DNA of 64,000 nucleotides from JAHJQZ01 sp963676075 (GCA_963676075.2 CAXXNZ010000011.1:372001-436000), one strand, 5' to 3'. Shown: positions 25,694-35,835, counted from the first letter of the stretch. Program-made: numbers and translations. Notes: generated from the letters alone by a model not told the origin.

Positions 25694-27490
25694 ATGCCGT
25701 CGACCATCGATCTGCTCAAAACCGTGTTTGGCTACGAGTCCTTCCGGCCAGGCCAGGAAGACATCATCTCTGCCATCGGGGCGGGTGAGAATGTCCTTGC
25801 CATCATGCCGACCGGGGCCGGCAAGTCGATCTGCTATCAATTGCCGGCGCTGGCGCGGGAGGGGCTGACGCTCGTCATTTCCCCGCTTGTGGCGCTGATG
25901 CGCGATCAGGTTTCGGCCCTGACCCAGAATGGCGTCACCGCCGGGGCCCTGACCTCGGCCAGCTCCCCCGAGGAGCGTGACGCCATCTTCTCAGGCCTGC
26001 GCGACAAGTCGCTGAAACTTCTCTACATGGCGCCCGAACGTCTGGAGACGGCACAGGCCATGCTGGCGCGAGCCGACGTCAGGATGATCGCCATCGACGA
26101 GGCTCACTGCGTCAGCCAGTGGGGTCATGATTTCCGTCCAGATTATCTCAAGATCGGCGAGCTCGCCCAGAGCCTTGGCAATCCGCAGATCGCCGCTTTC
26201 ACAGCCACTGCAGATACCGAAACGCGCAAGGACATCATCGCGCGGCTGTTCGCCGACGAACCGCGTCTGTTCCTTCATGGATTTGACCGGCCCAACCTCT
26301 TTTTAAGCTTTGCGCCCAAGCTCGGCTCGCGTTCGCAACTGACAGAGTTCGTCGCGGCGCGTTCCGGCCAGTCGGGCATCATCTATTGTGCATCGCGCAA
26401 GAAGGTCGAGAACATGGCCGAGCTGCTGGTTGCCAAGGGCGTTGACGCCCTGCCCTATCATGCCGGGCTCGACCACGCTGTGCGCCAGAAGAACCAGGAC
26501 CGCTTCACCCGCGAAGACGGCGTGGTGATGGTGGCGACAATCGCTTTCGGCATGGGCGTCGACAAACCGGATGTCCGCTTCGTGCTCCATGCCGATCTGC
26601 CGGGCAGCGTCGAAAGCTATTACCAGGAGATCGGCCGTGCCGGTCGTGACGGGCTGCCGGCGGACACGCTAACCCTTTACGGCATCGACGACATCAAGTT
26701 GCGTCGCCGCCAGATCGATGAGAGTGAAACGCCGGAAGAGCGCAAGCGCATCGACCATTTGCGCCTCAACGCGCTGCTGTCGATCGCCGAAGCCCCGCGC
26801 TGCCGCCGCCAGTCGCTGCTCGCCTATTTCGGTGAACAGAGCGAGCCTTGCGGCAATTGCGATCTGTGCAAGAACCCGCCGGAGATGATCGATGGCACGG
26901 TGCCAGCACAAAAAGCCCTCTCGGCCATCGCTCGAACCGGCCAGCGCTACGGACTTGAACACCTGATCTCCGTTCTGCTCGGCGACGACAACGAGCGTGT
27001 GCTTGAAACCGGTCACGACAAACTGCCGACATTCGGGGTCGGCACCGAATTCGATCGCGGACAATGGCGCGGCGTTTTCCGTCAGCTCTATGCCGCCGGA
27101 CTGGCGGCAGTCGATCCGGCCTATGGCGGCTGGCAGGCAACGGAGGAAGGCTGGCAGGTTCTGCGCGGCGGCAAAGACGTGCAGTTGCGCAAGGACAGTC
27201 TCAAACCGCAGCTCGAGAAAAAATCACGCACCAGGAAGCCGGTCGAAACGCTCGAAGGCGATGACGCGGCATTGCTCCGGGCGCTGAAGGCTCTGCGCCG
27301 TGACCTTGCCGCCGAGATCAACGCCCCGGCCTATGTGATCTTCGCAGACAGGACACTGATCGAGATGGCCGAGTTGCGGCCCCATACCATGACGCAAATG
27401 GCCGAGGTCCATGGTGTCGGCGCCCGCAAGCTCGAAGCGTTCGGCGATGTGTTCCTGGCGGCGATCAAAGATTACGAGAACGCGCACTGA
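25694..27490 (+). CDS. recQ: ATP-dependent DNA helicase RecQ
   Basis: A 598-residue 3'-5' helicase of the RecF recombination pathway (E. coli RecQ is 609-610). Walker A is MPTGAGKS, motif II is DEAH in AIDEAHCVSQWGHDFRPDY, motif VI is EIGRAGRDG. A zinc-binding RecQ-Ct region has the cysteines of CRRQ...CGNCDLC (about 379-402), followed by the winged helix and a C-terminal HRDC domain (about 510-590). The ATG at 25694 matches the usual RecQ beginning, although no good ribosome site precedes it; a TTG 87 nt upstream is open in frame. Confidence 0.95.
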   Translation: MPSTIDLLKTVFGYESFRPGQEDIISAIGAGENVLAIMPTGAGKSICYQLPALAREGLTLVISPLVALMRDQVSALTQNGVTAGALTSASSPEERDAIFSGLRDKSLKLLYMAPERLETAQAMLARADVRMIAIDEAHCVSQWGHDFRPDYLKIGELAQSLGNPQIAAFTATADTETRKDIIARLFADEPRLFLHGFDRPNLFLSFAPKLGSRSQLTEFVAARSGQSGIIYCASRKKVENMAELLVAKGVDALPYHAGLDHAVRQKNQDRFTREDGVVMVATIAFGMGVDKPDVRFVLHADLPGSVESYYQEIGRAGRDGLPADTLTLYGIDDIKLRRRQIDESETPEERKRIDHLRLNALLSIAEAPRCRRQSLLAYFGEQSEPCGNCDLCKNPPEMIDGTVPAQKALSAIARTGQRYGLEHLISVLLGDDNERVLETGHDKLPTFGVGTEFDRGQWRGVFRQLYAAGLAAVDPAYGGWQATEEGWQVLRGGKDVQLRKDSLKPQLEKKSRTRKPVETLEGDDAALLRALKALRRDLAAEINAPAYVIFADRTLIEMAELRPHTMTQMAEVHGVGARKLEAFGDVFLAAIKDYENAH

Positions 27491-27545
27491 GCGCTTCCAG
27501 CAAAAGTGGGAGCAGGATTTGCGGTTCGAATGCGCGCCAAAAAGA

Positions 27546-27573
27546 AAAGGCCGCCATCCGGAGATAGCGGCCT
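27546..27573 (-). terminator. Terminator between recQ and the pirin gene
   Basis: AAGGCCGC and GCGGCCTT form an eight-pair stem. On the reverse strand it is followed by TTCTTTTT, so it mainly ends the pirin transcript; on the forward strand only TTAATTAT follows. Confidence 0.75.
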
Positions 27574-27598
27574 TAATTATGCGATCAGGTCAAAGAGC

Positions 27599-28525
27599 CT
27601 AGTCCCGCCAGTCGGCGGCGCTTTGCTTGATGAACGTACCGGCCTGCAACTCGCTGACCGCCGTGATCAGCTCCTCGCGGGTATTCATGACGATCGGGCC
27701 ATGCCAGGCCACCGGTTCCTTGATCGGCTTGCCCGAGATCAAAAGGAAACGGATGCCTTCGTCTCCGGCCTGCACGGTGATCTCGTCGCCGGTGTCGAAA
27801 TTGACCAGCGTCCTGTTGCCGCTCATGTCGCGGACATGGACTTCCTCGCCATCGACCTGCTTTTCCATCAAAACGCCGCGCGGCGTCGAGGCGTCGCGGA
27901 ACGAGCCGGAGCCGGCAAAGACATAGGCAAAAGCGTTGCGATAAGCGTCGACCTTGAACGTCCGGCGCTTGTTCGGCGGCACCGAGATATCGAGGTACTG
28001 CGGATCGGCAGCGATACCTTCGATTACGCCCTTCTTGCCGAGGTAGTCCCCGACGACAACCCGGATCACCGTGCCGTCGTCTTCCATCAACTCGGTGATC
28101 TCCGAGCCGGGCACGTCCTGGTAGCGTGGCGCGGTCATTTTCAGCGAGCTGGGCAAGTTGGCCCAGAGCTGGAAGCCGTGCATCTGGCCGGTCTCGTTAC
28201 CCTGCGGCATTTCCTGATGCATGATGCCCGAACCGGCGGTCATCCACTGCACATCGCCGGCGCCGAGCTTGCCGCGATTGCCGAGGCTGTCACCATGCTC
28301 CACCGTTCCGGCCAGCACATAGGTGATGGTCTCGATACCGCGGTGCGGATGCCAGGGGAAGCCGGCGAGGAAGTCTTCTGGGTTCTCGTTGCGGAAGTCA
28401 TCGAACAGCAGGAACGGATCGAAGGTGCGCGGCGCATGAAAACCGAAGGCGCGATGGAGCTTCACCCCCGCCCCTTCCAGGGTCGGTTGGGCAAGCGAGG
28501 CAGATTTTACGGGACGAATGGACAT
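27599..28525 (-). CDS. Pirin family protein
   Basis: A 308-residue bicupin. The first cupin has the metal-binding HPHRGIETITYVLAGTVEH (about 56-76) and MHQEMP (about 106); the C-terminal pirin domain follows from about 170. Some bacterial pirins have quercetinase activity and others regulate metabolism; which applies here cannot be read from sequence. The ATG at 28525 has AAAGGAGA seven bases upstream, better than a start 19 codons earlier. It is divergent from nadC. Confidence 0.88.
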   Translation of the reverse strand: MSIRPVKSASLAQPTLEGAGVKLHRAFGFHAPRTFDPFLLFDDFRNENPEDFLAGFPWHPHRGIETITYVLAGTVEHGDSLGNRGKLGAGDVQWMTAGSGIMHQEMPQGNETGQMHGFQLWANLPSSLKMTAPRYQDVPGSEITELMEDDGTVIRVVVGDYLGKKGVIEGIAADPQYLDISVPPNKRRTFKVDAYRNAFAYVFAGSGSFRDASTPRGVLMEKQVDGEEVHVRDMSGNRTLVNFDTGDEITVQAGDEGIRFLLISGKPIKEPVAWHGPIVMNTREELITAVSELQAGTFIKQSAADWRD

Positions 28526-28770
28526 GTCGTCTCCTTTCCGGACCGCCGCATCGGGCCATTTCACAGCCGACCGGCGGTTCAAATGAGTGTGCGCCCCTAC
28601 GGCGCTTCGTTACGTAATATGTGCATTATCGGCCGAAGATTGAGCCCGGATTTGGAAACAGTGCGTTATCCGTTCATCCTCGTGGCGTCCCGTCGCGCCA
28701 CAACCGCAGCTTGCAAGCACCGCACAAGCCGCTAAAACATCAAGCTCTTCGAGATTGAAAGGGCCTGCCC

Positions 28771-29631
28771 GTGAGCCACCCAGCCTCCCTCCCTGCCCCG
28801 CTGGTGCGCGATGCCATCACCCGCGCGCTTGCCGAAGATCTCGGGCTCGCCGGCGATATCACCTCGCAATCGACACTTCCGGCTGGCAGCACGCTTGCTG
28901 CAACCATGGAAGCACGCGAAGCCGGCGTCATTTCCGGCCTTGCGCTTGCCGCCGAGGCATTCGCGCAATCGGGACCCGATGTGCGTTTCGAACCATTGGT
29001 GACAGACGGCGACGCGGTCTCGCCCGGAACCGTCGTGGCACGCATCGAAGGTAACGCCCGCCAGGCACTGTCCGGCGAGCGCGTGGCGCTCAACTATCTC
29101 AACCACCTGAGCGGCATCGCCACGCTGACGGCGCGATTCGTTGCCGAGATCGCCGGTACCAACGCCAGGATTTGTGATACCCGCAAGACAACCCCCGGCC
29201 TGAGGGCATTCGAAAAGTATGCCGTCCGCTGCGGCGGCGGCTCCAACCACCGCTTCAATCTCGCCGACGCCATCCTCATCAAGGACAATCACATCGCCGT
29301 CGCCGGCGGTGTGAAGCAGGCCATTACGGCAGCCAAGGCCTTCGCCGGGCATCTGGTCGCCATCGAGATCGAGGTCGACACGCTCGATCAGTTCGAAGAA
29401 GCGCTTGAGGCCGGAGCGACCGCGGTGCTCCTCGACAACATGGACAACGACAAGCTGAGGCGTGCAGTCGCGCTCAATGCCGGCAGGGCCAAGCTCGAAG
29501 CTTCGGGCGGGGTAACGCTTGATCACGTGCGTTCCATCGCCGAAACCGGCGTCGACTATATTTCGTCCAGCCGGATCACCATGGCAGCCGTGCCACTGGA
29601 TATTGGCCTCGATATAGAAATTCAGGTCTGA
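28771..29631 (+). CDS. nadC: Nicotinate-nucleotide pyrophosphorylase (quinolinate phosphoribosyltransferase)
   Basis: A 286-residue enzyme that turns quinolinate and PRPP into nicotinate mononucleotide in de novo NAD synthesis. It has the family motifs DTRKTTPGLR, the Arg/His cluster RCGGGSNHRFNL and IKDNH, and late EASGGV. It begins with GTG at 28771, 8 bases after AAAGGG. nadA and nadB are not adjacent. The final step of the same pathway, nadE, is 23 kb away in this window. Confidence 0.95.
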   Translation: MSHPASLPAPLVRDAITRALAEDLGLAGDITSQSTLPAGSTLAATMEAREAGVISGLALAAEAFAQSGPDVRFEPLVTDGDAVSPGTVVARIEGNARQALSGERVALNYLNHLSGIATLTARFVAEIAGTNARICDTRKTTPGLRAFEKYAVRCGGGSNHRFNLADAILIKDNHIAVAGGVKQAITAAKAFAGHLVAIEIEVDTLDQFEEALEAGATAVLLDNMDNDKLRRAVALNAGRAKLEASGGVTLDHVRSIAETGVDYISSSRITMAAVPLDIGLDIEIQV

Positions 29632-29767
29632 AACCAATAATTTAGATCGCTGTACTAGTCACTCGACATCCGGTCGCGACGTCGACGCGTATTTACTTTT
29701 CATAAGCCTTGCAGAAAGCCGGCATGTGCCATGCGCTATACGCACTTGTGTGCGTCAGGCACAGAAT

Positions 29768-29784
29768 ATATATGGCCGATATAT
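29768..29784 (+). promoter_or_regulatory. Candidate PadR operator
   Basis: ATATAT-GGCCG-ATATAT is an AT-rich inverted repeat with six-base arms ending 23 bases before the PadR GTG. PadR proteins typically repress their own operon from AT-rich dyads in this position. A sigma70-like -10 cannot be separated from it. Confidence 0.5.
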
Positions 29785-29807
29785 GCTTGTTATGAATAGG
29801 TGAGTCC

Positions 29808-30353
29808 GTGAACGCCCGAACACTATGCTTGGCAGTCCTTTTTGATACGGAAGCCTCCGGCTACGAAATACGCAAGATGTCGACCGGAGGCGAATTCACC
29901 TATTTCGTCGAGGCCAGCTTCGGATCGATTTATCCGGCTCTGGCAAAGCTTGAAGATGAAAATCTGGTCACGTCCCGCATCGAGGTCCAGGAAGGCCGTC
30001 CGGCCAAGAAGGTCTATTCCATCACGGAGGCCGGTCGGCGCGAACTGCTGGATTCGCTTTATCAGAAACTCAATCCGGACGTTTTCCGCTCTGAGTTTCT
30101 TCTGTTTGCCCGCTTCGCTTCACGTCTGCCCCGCACACTCGTTGAGGAACGGATCAACGAGCGTATCGCCGAATTCGACGCCGAAATCGCCAATCTCGAA
30201 CGTATTGGCGCTTCGGTCTCCTCGGAGGCGGATCACTGGATCGTAAATTACGGAAAGCACTGCGCGCAGGTTGCGCGCAACTATATCGACACCCATATGC
30301 ACGAATTAGTCGCGCTGGCACGCCCCGATACCAACGCCAAAGCGGCAGAATAG
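29808..30353 (+). CDS. PadR family transcriptional regulator
   Basis: A 181-residue regulator with the PadR winged helix (about 1-80; FGSIYPALAKLEDENLVTSR and the wing ...RPAKKVYSITEAGR) and a C-terminal helical dimer domain (PadR-C, about 95-175). It starts with GTG preceded by TAGGTGAG. The RND efflux genes follow 21 nt later, so it is most likely the repressor of that pump. Confidence 0.88.
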   Translation: MNARTLCLAVLFDTEASGYEIRKMSTGGEFTYFVEASFGSIYPALAKLEDENLVTSRIEVQEGRPAKKVYSITEAGRRELLDSLYQKLNPDVFRSEFLLFARFASRLPRTLVEERINERIAEFDAEIANLERIGASVSSEADHWIVNYGKHCAQVARNYIDTHMHELVALARPDTNAKAAE

Positions 30354-30374
30354 CAAAATCACAGGAATTTTCTC

Positions 30375-31619
30375 ATGCGTGCCCTTTGGTCCTACGGCGT
30401 TGCGCTGGTCATTATCATTGTTCTTGGCGCCTGGATGTTTACAGGCAACCTCGTGGTTGGCGGTCTCGGTCCCGAAAAAGGCGAACGCCCGGTCGTTTCC
30501 CTCGTCGAGCCGGACGGTGGTCCGCTGACCAAGGCCATCGGCGACAATCAGGCCGAAGTTCCCAAGGAACCCAATGAACCCAACCCTGAGCTCACGATTG
30601 CCGAGCGCAACCAGCAAAACGCCGGCGACCAGGCAACCGCCAGGTCCGTGCGCGTCAAGACATTCAATGTTTCTGCCTTGCCGCTGGAAGTGACCCTCAG
30701 AGGGCGCACGACTGCCAAGGCGATTGTTGCCGCCACCGCCGAAACAGCCGGCACGGTCGACTCGGTTGCAGTGGAAAAAGGACAACACGTCGAGGCTGGC
30801 GACCTGTTGTGCAAGCTTGACCCGTCAACGCGTCAGGATGCAGTCGCTCAGGCTGAGGCATCGCTCGCCCAGGCCAATGCCGGCCTTGCCCAGGCGCAGT
30901 CGTCCTACGACTCCACCATGACCCTGATCAAAAAGGGCCTCAAGCCGGCCAATGCGACCGACCAGATCGAATCGACGCTCGCCACGGCAAAGGCCGCGGT
31001 GCAGGCGGCTGATACCGGTCTTGCCAAAGCCAAGGCCGAGCTGGACCGCACCGAAATCCGCGCCAAGATTTCCGGGATTGTTCAGGCCCCGATCGCCAAT
31101 CAGGGTGCAATGCTGGCGACCGGCCAGACCTGCGCCACCATTGCCAAGCTCGATCCCATCCTGTTCACCGGCAGTGTGCCCGAAGCACGGATCTCTCTCG
31201 CCAAGACCGGCCTGACCGCCGAGGTCACCACGGTCAGCGGCGTCAAGGCAACCGGCAAGGTCTCTTACGTCTCGTCCATTGCCGACGACGCCACGCGCGC
31301 CTTCCCGATCGAGGTCGAAGTGCCCAATCCCGATAACAAGATCCTCGACGGCCTGACGGCGGAAGCCATGGTCAATCTCGGCACCATTCCCGCCCATCTC
31401 ATTCCCCAGTCGGTGATGACACTCGATGACAACGGCTCCCTCGGCGTTCGCGCCGTCGATAAGGGTGTCGTCCAGTTCTTTCCGATCACCATCGTTTCCG
31501 ACACCACCAAGGGCGTGTGGGTCACCGGGCTGCCGCCCAAAGTTGACATCATAACCATTGGACAAGAATTCGTTTCGGCTGGGCAGAAGGTCGACGCCAG
31601 CCAGAGCACAGAGGGCTAA
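30375..31619 (+). CDS. RND efflux periplasmic adaptor (membrane fusion protein)
   Basis: A 414-residue protein anchored by an N-terminal helix (about 6-27), followed by an acidic, Pro/Glu-rich linker (about 45-90). The lipoyl/barrel-sandwich half motifs are VEKGQHVEAGDLLCKLD and the later AKISGIVQAPIANQGAML, flanking an alpha-helical hairpin (about 150-235). A beta-barrel and membrane-proximal domain follow. It connects the inner-membrane RND pump to an outer-membrane channel. The RND gene starts three bases after its stop. Confidence 0.9.
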   Translation: MRALWSYGVALVIIIVLGAWMFTGNLVVGGLGPEKGERPVVSLVEPDGGPLTKAIGDNQAEVPKEPNEPNPELTIAERNQQNAGDQATARSVRVKTFNVSALPLEVTLRGRTTAKAIVAATAETAGTVDSVAVEKGQHVEAGDLLCKLDPSTRQDAVAQAEASLAQANAGLAQAQSSYDSTMTLIKKGLKPANATDQIESTLATAKAAVQAADTGLAKAKAELDRTEIRAKISGIVQAPIANQGAMLATGQTCATIAKLDPILFTGSVPEARISLAKTGLTAEVTTVSGVKATGKVSYVSSIADDATRAFPIEVEVPNPDNKILDGLTAEAMVNLGTIPAHLIPQSVMTLDDNGSLGVRAVDKGVVQFFPITIVSDTTKGVWVTGLPPKVDIITIGQEFVSAGQKVDASQSTEG

Positions 31620-31622
31620 ACT

Positions 31623-34600
31623 ATGCTCAATTTCGTCGAACGTATTCTGCGCATGCCGCGGGTCGTGCTGACCGTCATGGTCTTGCTGATCATCGGTGGC
31701 GCCTATTCTTACTCGGTCCTTCCAAAGGAAGGCTTCCCGGCAATTGATATTCCTTACTTCTATATCTCCGTCTCACAGTCTGGCGTCTCTCCGCATGATG
31801 CGGAGAGACTGTTGGCGCGGCCGATCGAAGACCGCATCAAGGACATCGACGGTCTGAAGAACTACTCCTCGACCTCTTCCAAAGGGCACGTCTCGACCTT
31901 CCTCGAGTTCGACGTGAACACGGACAAGGACACCGCCCTTCAGGATATTCGCGCCAAGATGGACGGCGTCGCGACCGATCTTCCGGCCGATGCCACCGCA
32001 CCGACGATCAATGAGATCGACATCGCCGGCCAGAGTTCGATCAACGTCGCCGTTTATGGCGATGTGCCGGAGCGCACGCTCGTCGAGAAAGCCAAGGCGC
32101 TCAAGGAAGAACTCGCCAAGATCGACCTCGCTCAGGACGTGACCATTTCTGGCGCGCGCGACGAGCAGCTTGAAGTCCAGATCGACCTGAACCGGCTCGA
32201 AGCCTACAACCTGACGGCGAGCCAACTGTTCGACGCGCTGGCCAAGAACAACCTTGTGGTTGCCGGCGGCACGCTCGACAGCGGCCAGGGCGCATTCAGC
32301 ATCGAAGTGCCCGGTCTGATCTCCACCGCGCAGGACGTTTACAACCTGCCGTTGAAGACGGATGGCGACACGGTCGTGACCTTCGGTGATGTGGCAACCG
32401 TCACCCGCACCTTCGCCGACGCAACCGAATATTCCCGCGTCAACGGCGCCCCGACGATCACCTTGGGTGTTTCCAAGAAGCTTGGCGCCAACACCATCGA
32501 TCTTTCCAACAAGGTGCGCGAGGTCACGACCGAGTTCACCAAGGATTGGCCGCAAGGCCTGCAGGCCTCGTTCCTGCTCGACCAGGCGACCAGCACCAAG
32601 CAACTCTTCTCCTCGCTGGAAGCCGCCGTCGCCACCGCCGTCGTGCTCGTGCTGATCATGTGCGTCGCGACACTCGGCGTCATTCCGGCCATCATGATCG
32701 GCATGTCGGTTCCGATCTCGTTCATGATCGCCTTCCTGACCATCCACGCCCTCGGCATGACGATCAACATGATGGTCATGTTCGGCCTCGTGCTCGCGGT
32801 CGGTGTGCTCGTCGATGATCCGATCGTGGTTGTCGAATACGCACAACGAAAGCTTCAGGAAGGCGTTTCCAAACGCGATGCCTTCATCATGTCGGCCAAG
32901 AAGATGTTCGTGCCCGTCGTTTCGGCGACCGCGACCACGCTGGGCGCCTTCGTGCCCCTGCTGTTCTGGCCCGGCATCGTCGGCAAGATCATGAGCCTTC
33001 TGCCGACAGTCGTGATCATCGTCATGATCGCGTCCCTCGTCTCCGCGCTTATCTTCATGCCCGTGATCGGCGCTGTGATTTCCAATCACAAGATCGATCC
33101 GAAGGAAAAAGAACGCGCCGACATCGTGATGTATCCGGACAAGTTCGACGTGAAGAAGGTTCCGGGTATCACAGGCATGTATGTGCGCCTGATGTCGCGG
33201 CTGTTGCGCCATCCCGTTGCGACGCTGTTCATCGGCTTCTCGATCATCATCGGCATCTTCGTCTACTACGCCCAGCATCCGACCGGATCCGAAGCCTTCC
33301 CGGCCAGCGAACCGGAATACGGCACTGTCTCGGTTGTGGCCCGCGGCAATTATTCGCCGATCGAGATTCGCGATATGCTGATCGAGGTTGAGAACCAGAT
33401 CCTGAAGGTCCACGGCGTCCAGGACGAGATCATGGGCTTTGGTGGTGGCAATGGTTCGCCGCCGAACACCATCGGCCATTTCGACCTGCAGCTTTCACCC
33501 TGGTCGGAGCGCAAGCCGGCCGCGGAGATCTTCCAGGACATCCGCGACAGGACCAAGAACATCTCGGGGCTCGAAATCCAGATCGCCGAACAGGAAAACG
33601 GTCCCCCGGCGGGCAAGGACATCAACCTCAGGATCGAGACCAACAACTACGACGAGCTCGCGCCAGCCATCGCCAAGCTCCGGGACTATGTCGTCAACGA
33701 TCTTGGTGGTGTCCAGGACGTCGAAGACGGACGCCCGCAGCCCGGCATCGACTGGCAGATCAATGTCGATCGTGTTGAAGCGGCCAAGTACGGAATTGGC
33801 GTCAGGGAACTCAGCCCCTATGTCCAGCTCATTACCTCGGGCGTGAAAATCGGCACCTATCGGCCCGACGACGTGACCGACGAACTGGATATCCGGGTTC
33901 GGCTGCCCAAGGACGAGCGCACCTTTAACGCTCTCGATACGATGCGGATTGCCACTCCGGGCGGGCTGGTGCCCGTTTCCAACTTCATCACCCGCGAGGC
34001 CGTGCGCAAAGTCGGCAACATCACGCGCTACAACGGCATGTACTCGATGAAGTTTGCCGCCAATGTCGTGCCGAGCACCGGTGTACTGCCCAGCGCCATG
34101 GTCAAGAAGATCCAGGCATGGGACAAGGAAGGCAACCTGCCCTCGAACGTTAGTATCGTTTACGGCGGCTCCGAGGAGATGATGGGCGATACCAACGCCT
34201 TCATCATGCAGGCTTTTGCCGGCGCCATGTTCATCATCTTCCTGGTGCTTTTGCTCGAATACCAGCGCTTCTATCAGGTGTTCGTGACCCTCACGACGGT
34301 GATGATGTCCATCGCCGGTGTGCTCCTCGGCATGCTGATCACCGGGATGAGCTTCTCGGCGGTCATGACCGGTCTCGGCATCGTGGCGCTCGCGGGCATC
34401 GTGGTGAAAAACGGTATCGTTCTGATCGATACCTACAATCACTACAACCGCGACGACGGCGTCGAGCCGATCAAGGCCATGCTTTTAACGGTATCGCAGC
34501 GTATCCGCCCCGTGCTTCTGACGGCGACAGTGACCACGCTCGGCGTCATCCCGATGGCGCTCAATGTCGAGTTCAACTTCGTCACCCGGGAGATTGTCGC

Positions 34601-34970
34601 CGGCGGCATCGCCGGCACTTGGTTCGTACATCTGTCGGCCGCACTCGTGTCCGGCCTGATCCTGTCAACGGCCCTGACCCTGATCATGGTGCCGGTGATG
34701 ATCACCGCTCCTTCGGTGATCTGGACCAACACCAGGCGCCAGGTCTCGAGCGTCTCCCACGTGCTGATGAGCCCGTTCCGGCGCAAGAAGACAGCCGCCG
34801 GCAAGGACACTGAAGCCGAGGTTTCGGCAGACACGGTCACGGGCAATCCGGAAGCCGAAATCCCGGCCAATGTCGACAGCGCCGCCAAATACATTGGTGG
34901 CGACAGCACCGGACTGGTCGAGACCGACAAGGACGGCGTGACAGTGGTCTCCCGTCAGGCAGCGGAATAG
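31623..34970 (+). CDS. RND efflux transporter permease
   Basis: A 1115-residue inner-membrane pump with 12 helices and two large periplasmic loops (about 35-330 and 565-860). The proton-relay acids are in LAVGVLVDDPIVVVEY, and ALAGIVVKNGIVLID is the matching second-half segment. It is longer than AcrB (1049) mainly through a cytoplasmic loop around 500 and a polar C-terminal tail of about 75 residues rich in Glu/Ala. No TolC-like gene is adjacent, so the outer channel must be encoded elsewhere. HAE-type drug export is likely; substrate unknown. Confidence 0.93.
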   Translation: MLNFVERILRMPRVVLTVMVLLIIGGAYSYSVLPKEGFPAIDIPYFYISVSQSGVSPHDAERLLARPIEDRIKDIDGLKNYSSTSSKGHVSTFLEFDVNTDKDTALQDIRAKMDGVATDLPADATAPTINEIDIAGQSSINVAVYGDVPERTLVEKAKALKEELAKIDLAQDVTISGARDEQLEVQIDLNRLEAYNLTASQLFDALAKNNLVVAGGTLDSGQGAFSIEVPGLISTAQDVYNLPLKTDGDTVVTFGDVATVTRTFADATEYSRVNGAPTITLGVSKKLGANTIDLSNKVREVTTEFTKDWPQGLQASFLLDQATSTKQLFSSLEAAVATAVVLVLIMCVATLGVIPAIMIGMSVPISFMIAFLTIHALGMTINMMVMFGLVLAVGVLVDDPIVVVEYAQRKLQEGVSKRDAFIMSAKKMFVPVVSATATTLGAFVPLLFWPGIVGKIMSLLPTVVIIVMIASLVSALIFMPVIGAVISNHKIDPKEKERADIVMYPDKFDVKKVPGITGMYVRLMSRLLRHPVATLFIGFSIIIGIFVYYAQHPTGSEAFPASEPEYGTVSVVARGNYSPIEIRDMLIEVENQILKVHGVQDEIMGFGGGNGSPPNTIGHFDLQLSPWSERKPAAEIFQDIRDRTKNISGLEIQIAEQENGPPAGKDINLRIETNNYDELAPAIAKLRDYVVNDLGGVQDVEDGRPQPGIDWQINVDRVEAAKYGIGVRELSPYVQLITSGVKIGTYRPDDVTDELDIRVRLPKDERTFNALDTMRIATPGGLVPVSNFITREAVRKVGNITRYNGMYSMKFAANVVPSTGVLPSAMVKKIQAWDKEGNLPSNVSIVYGGSEEMMGDTNAFIMQAFAGAMFIIFLVLLLEYQRFYQVFVTLTTVMMSIAGVLLGMLITGMSFSAVMTGLGIVALAGIVVKNGIVLIDTYNHYNRDDGVEPIKAMLLTVSQRIRPVLLTATVTTLGVIPMALNVEFNFVTREIVAGGIAGTWFVHLSAALVSGLILSTALTLIMVPVMITAPSVIWTNTRRQVSSVSHVLMSPFRRKKTAAGKDTEAEVSADTVTGNPEAEIPANVDSAAKYIGGDSTGLVETDKDGVTVVSRQAAE

Positions 34971-35018
34971 ACCGGCAAGGCGCATAGCCTCCGGGCAAGA
35001 CGCCTCAGCCAACCGAAT

Positions 35019-35048
35019 AAAAAGGCCCGCAGCGATGCGGGCCTTTTT
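35019..35048 (+). terminator. Terminator after the RND pump operon
   Basis: AAAGGCCCGC and GCGGGCCTTT form a ten-pair stem with a six-base loop, followed by TT on the forward strand and preceded by AATAA; 48 nt after the pump stop and also suited to the convergent map gene. Confidence 0.88.
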
Positions 35049-35077
35049 CATAGGAACGGCATCAGATGGTTTGGCGC

Positions 35078-35830
35078 TCAGGTGGCGCCTGTGACCACCA
35101 ACGGTCCGTGGCGCGTCGTAACCACCGTGTGCTCGTACTGCACGGTCAGGGCGCGCGGCTCCGAGAACAGCGTCCAGTCATCGTCGTCGCCATCGACAGC
35201 CCATTGCGCCCCGAGCGACAGAAACGGCTCGACGGTGAACACCAATCCATCATTCATGCGGCGGCGTTCGCTCTTGTCAGGCCAGGTGGCAATCTCTCCC
35301 GGCTCTTCGTGGATGGCGTGACCGACCCCATGGCTGGCGAGATTGCGCACCAGTGTGTAGCCATTCTTGCTGGCGAACTTTCCGATGGCCACGCCGATAT
35401 CGGCGAGCGGACGACCGGTTGCAACCTGGCGCAGACCGGTCCACATGGCGCGCCGGCCGTCACGGCAGAGCTTTTCGACCCGACGCGCCACCGGCGGCAC
35501 GGCATAGGACGCGCCGGTATCGGCATAAATGCCATTCTTTTCGGCGGACACATCGATATTGACCAGATCACCGGCCGCGATGACCCGGTCGCCAGGAATG
35601 CCATGGGCGATTTCCTCGTTGACGCTGATACAGGTCGCGCCGGGAAACTCGTAGGCGAGTTCGGGTGCCGAACGCGCCCCTTCCTGATCCAGCAACCGAC
35701 GCCCCATTTCGTCGAGCTCCGCCGTCGTGATGCCGGGTTCGAGTGCCTCGGCCATCTTGTCGCGCACCATGGCGACGATGCGGCCGATCTCCTTTAGCTG
35801 CTCAAGCTCTTCCTCGCTGGAAACTGTCAT
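35078..35830 (-). CDS. map: Methionine aminopeptidase, type I
   Basis: A 250-residue metalloprotease that removes the initiator Met. Visible ligands are the Asp of NIDVSAEKNG and ADTGAS, His in SHGVGHAIHEEPGE, Glu in FTVEPFL and the late Glu in VQYEHTVV. The ATG at 35830 has GGAG upstream. It lies five bases after the stop of the Atm1-like gene and ends the ArsR-Atm1-map operon, an unusual location for a housekeeping gene. Hyphomicrobiales often carry more than one map gene, so this may be the secondary copy. Confidence 0.93.
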   Translation of the reverse strand: MTVSSEEELEQLKEIGRIVAMVRDKMAEALEPGITTAELDEMGRRLLDQEGARSAPELAYEFPGATCISVNEEIAHGIPGDRVIAAGDLVNIDVSAEKNGIYADTGASYAVPPVARRVEKLCRDGRRAMWTGLRQVATGRPLADIGVAIGKFASKNGYTLVRNLASHGVGHAIHEEPGEIATWPDKSERRRMNDGLVFTVEPFLSLGAQWAVDGDDDDWTLFSEPRALTVQYEHTVVTTRHGPLVVTGAT

Positions 35831-35835
35831 GAATT

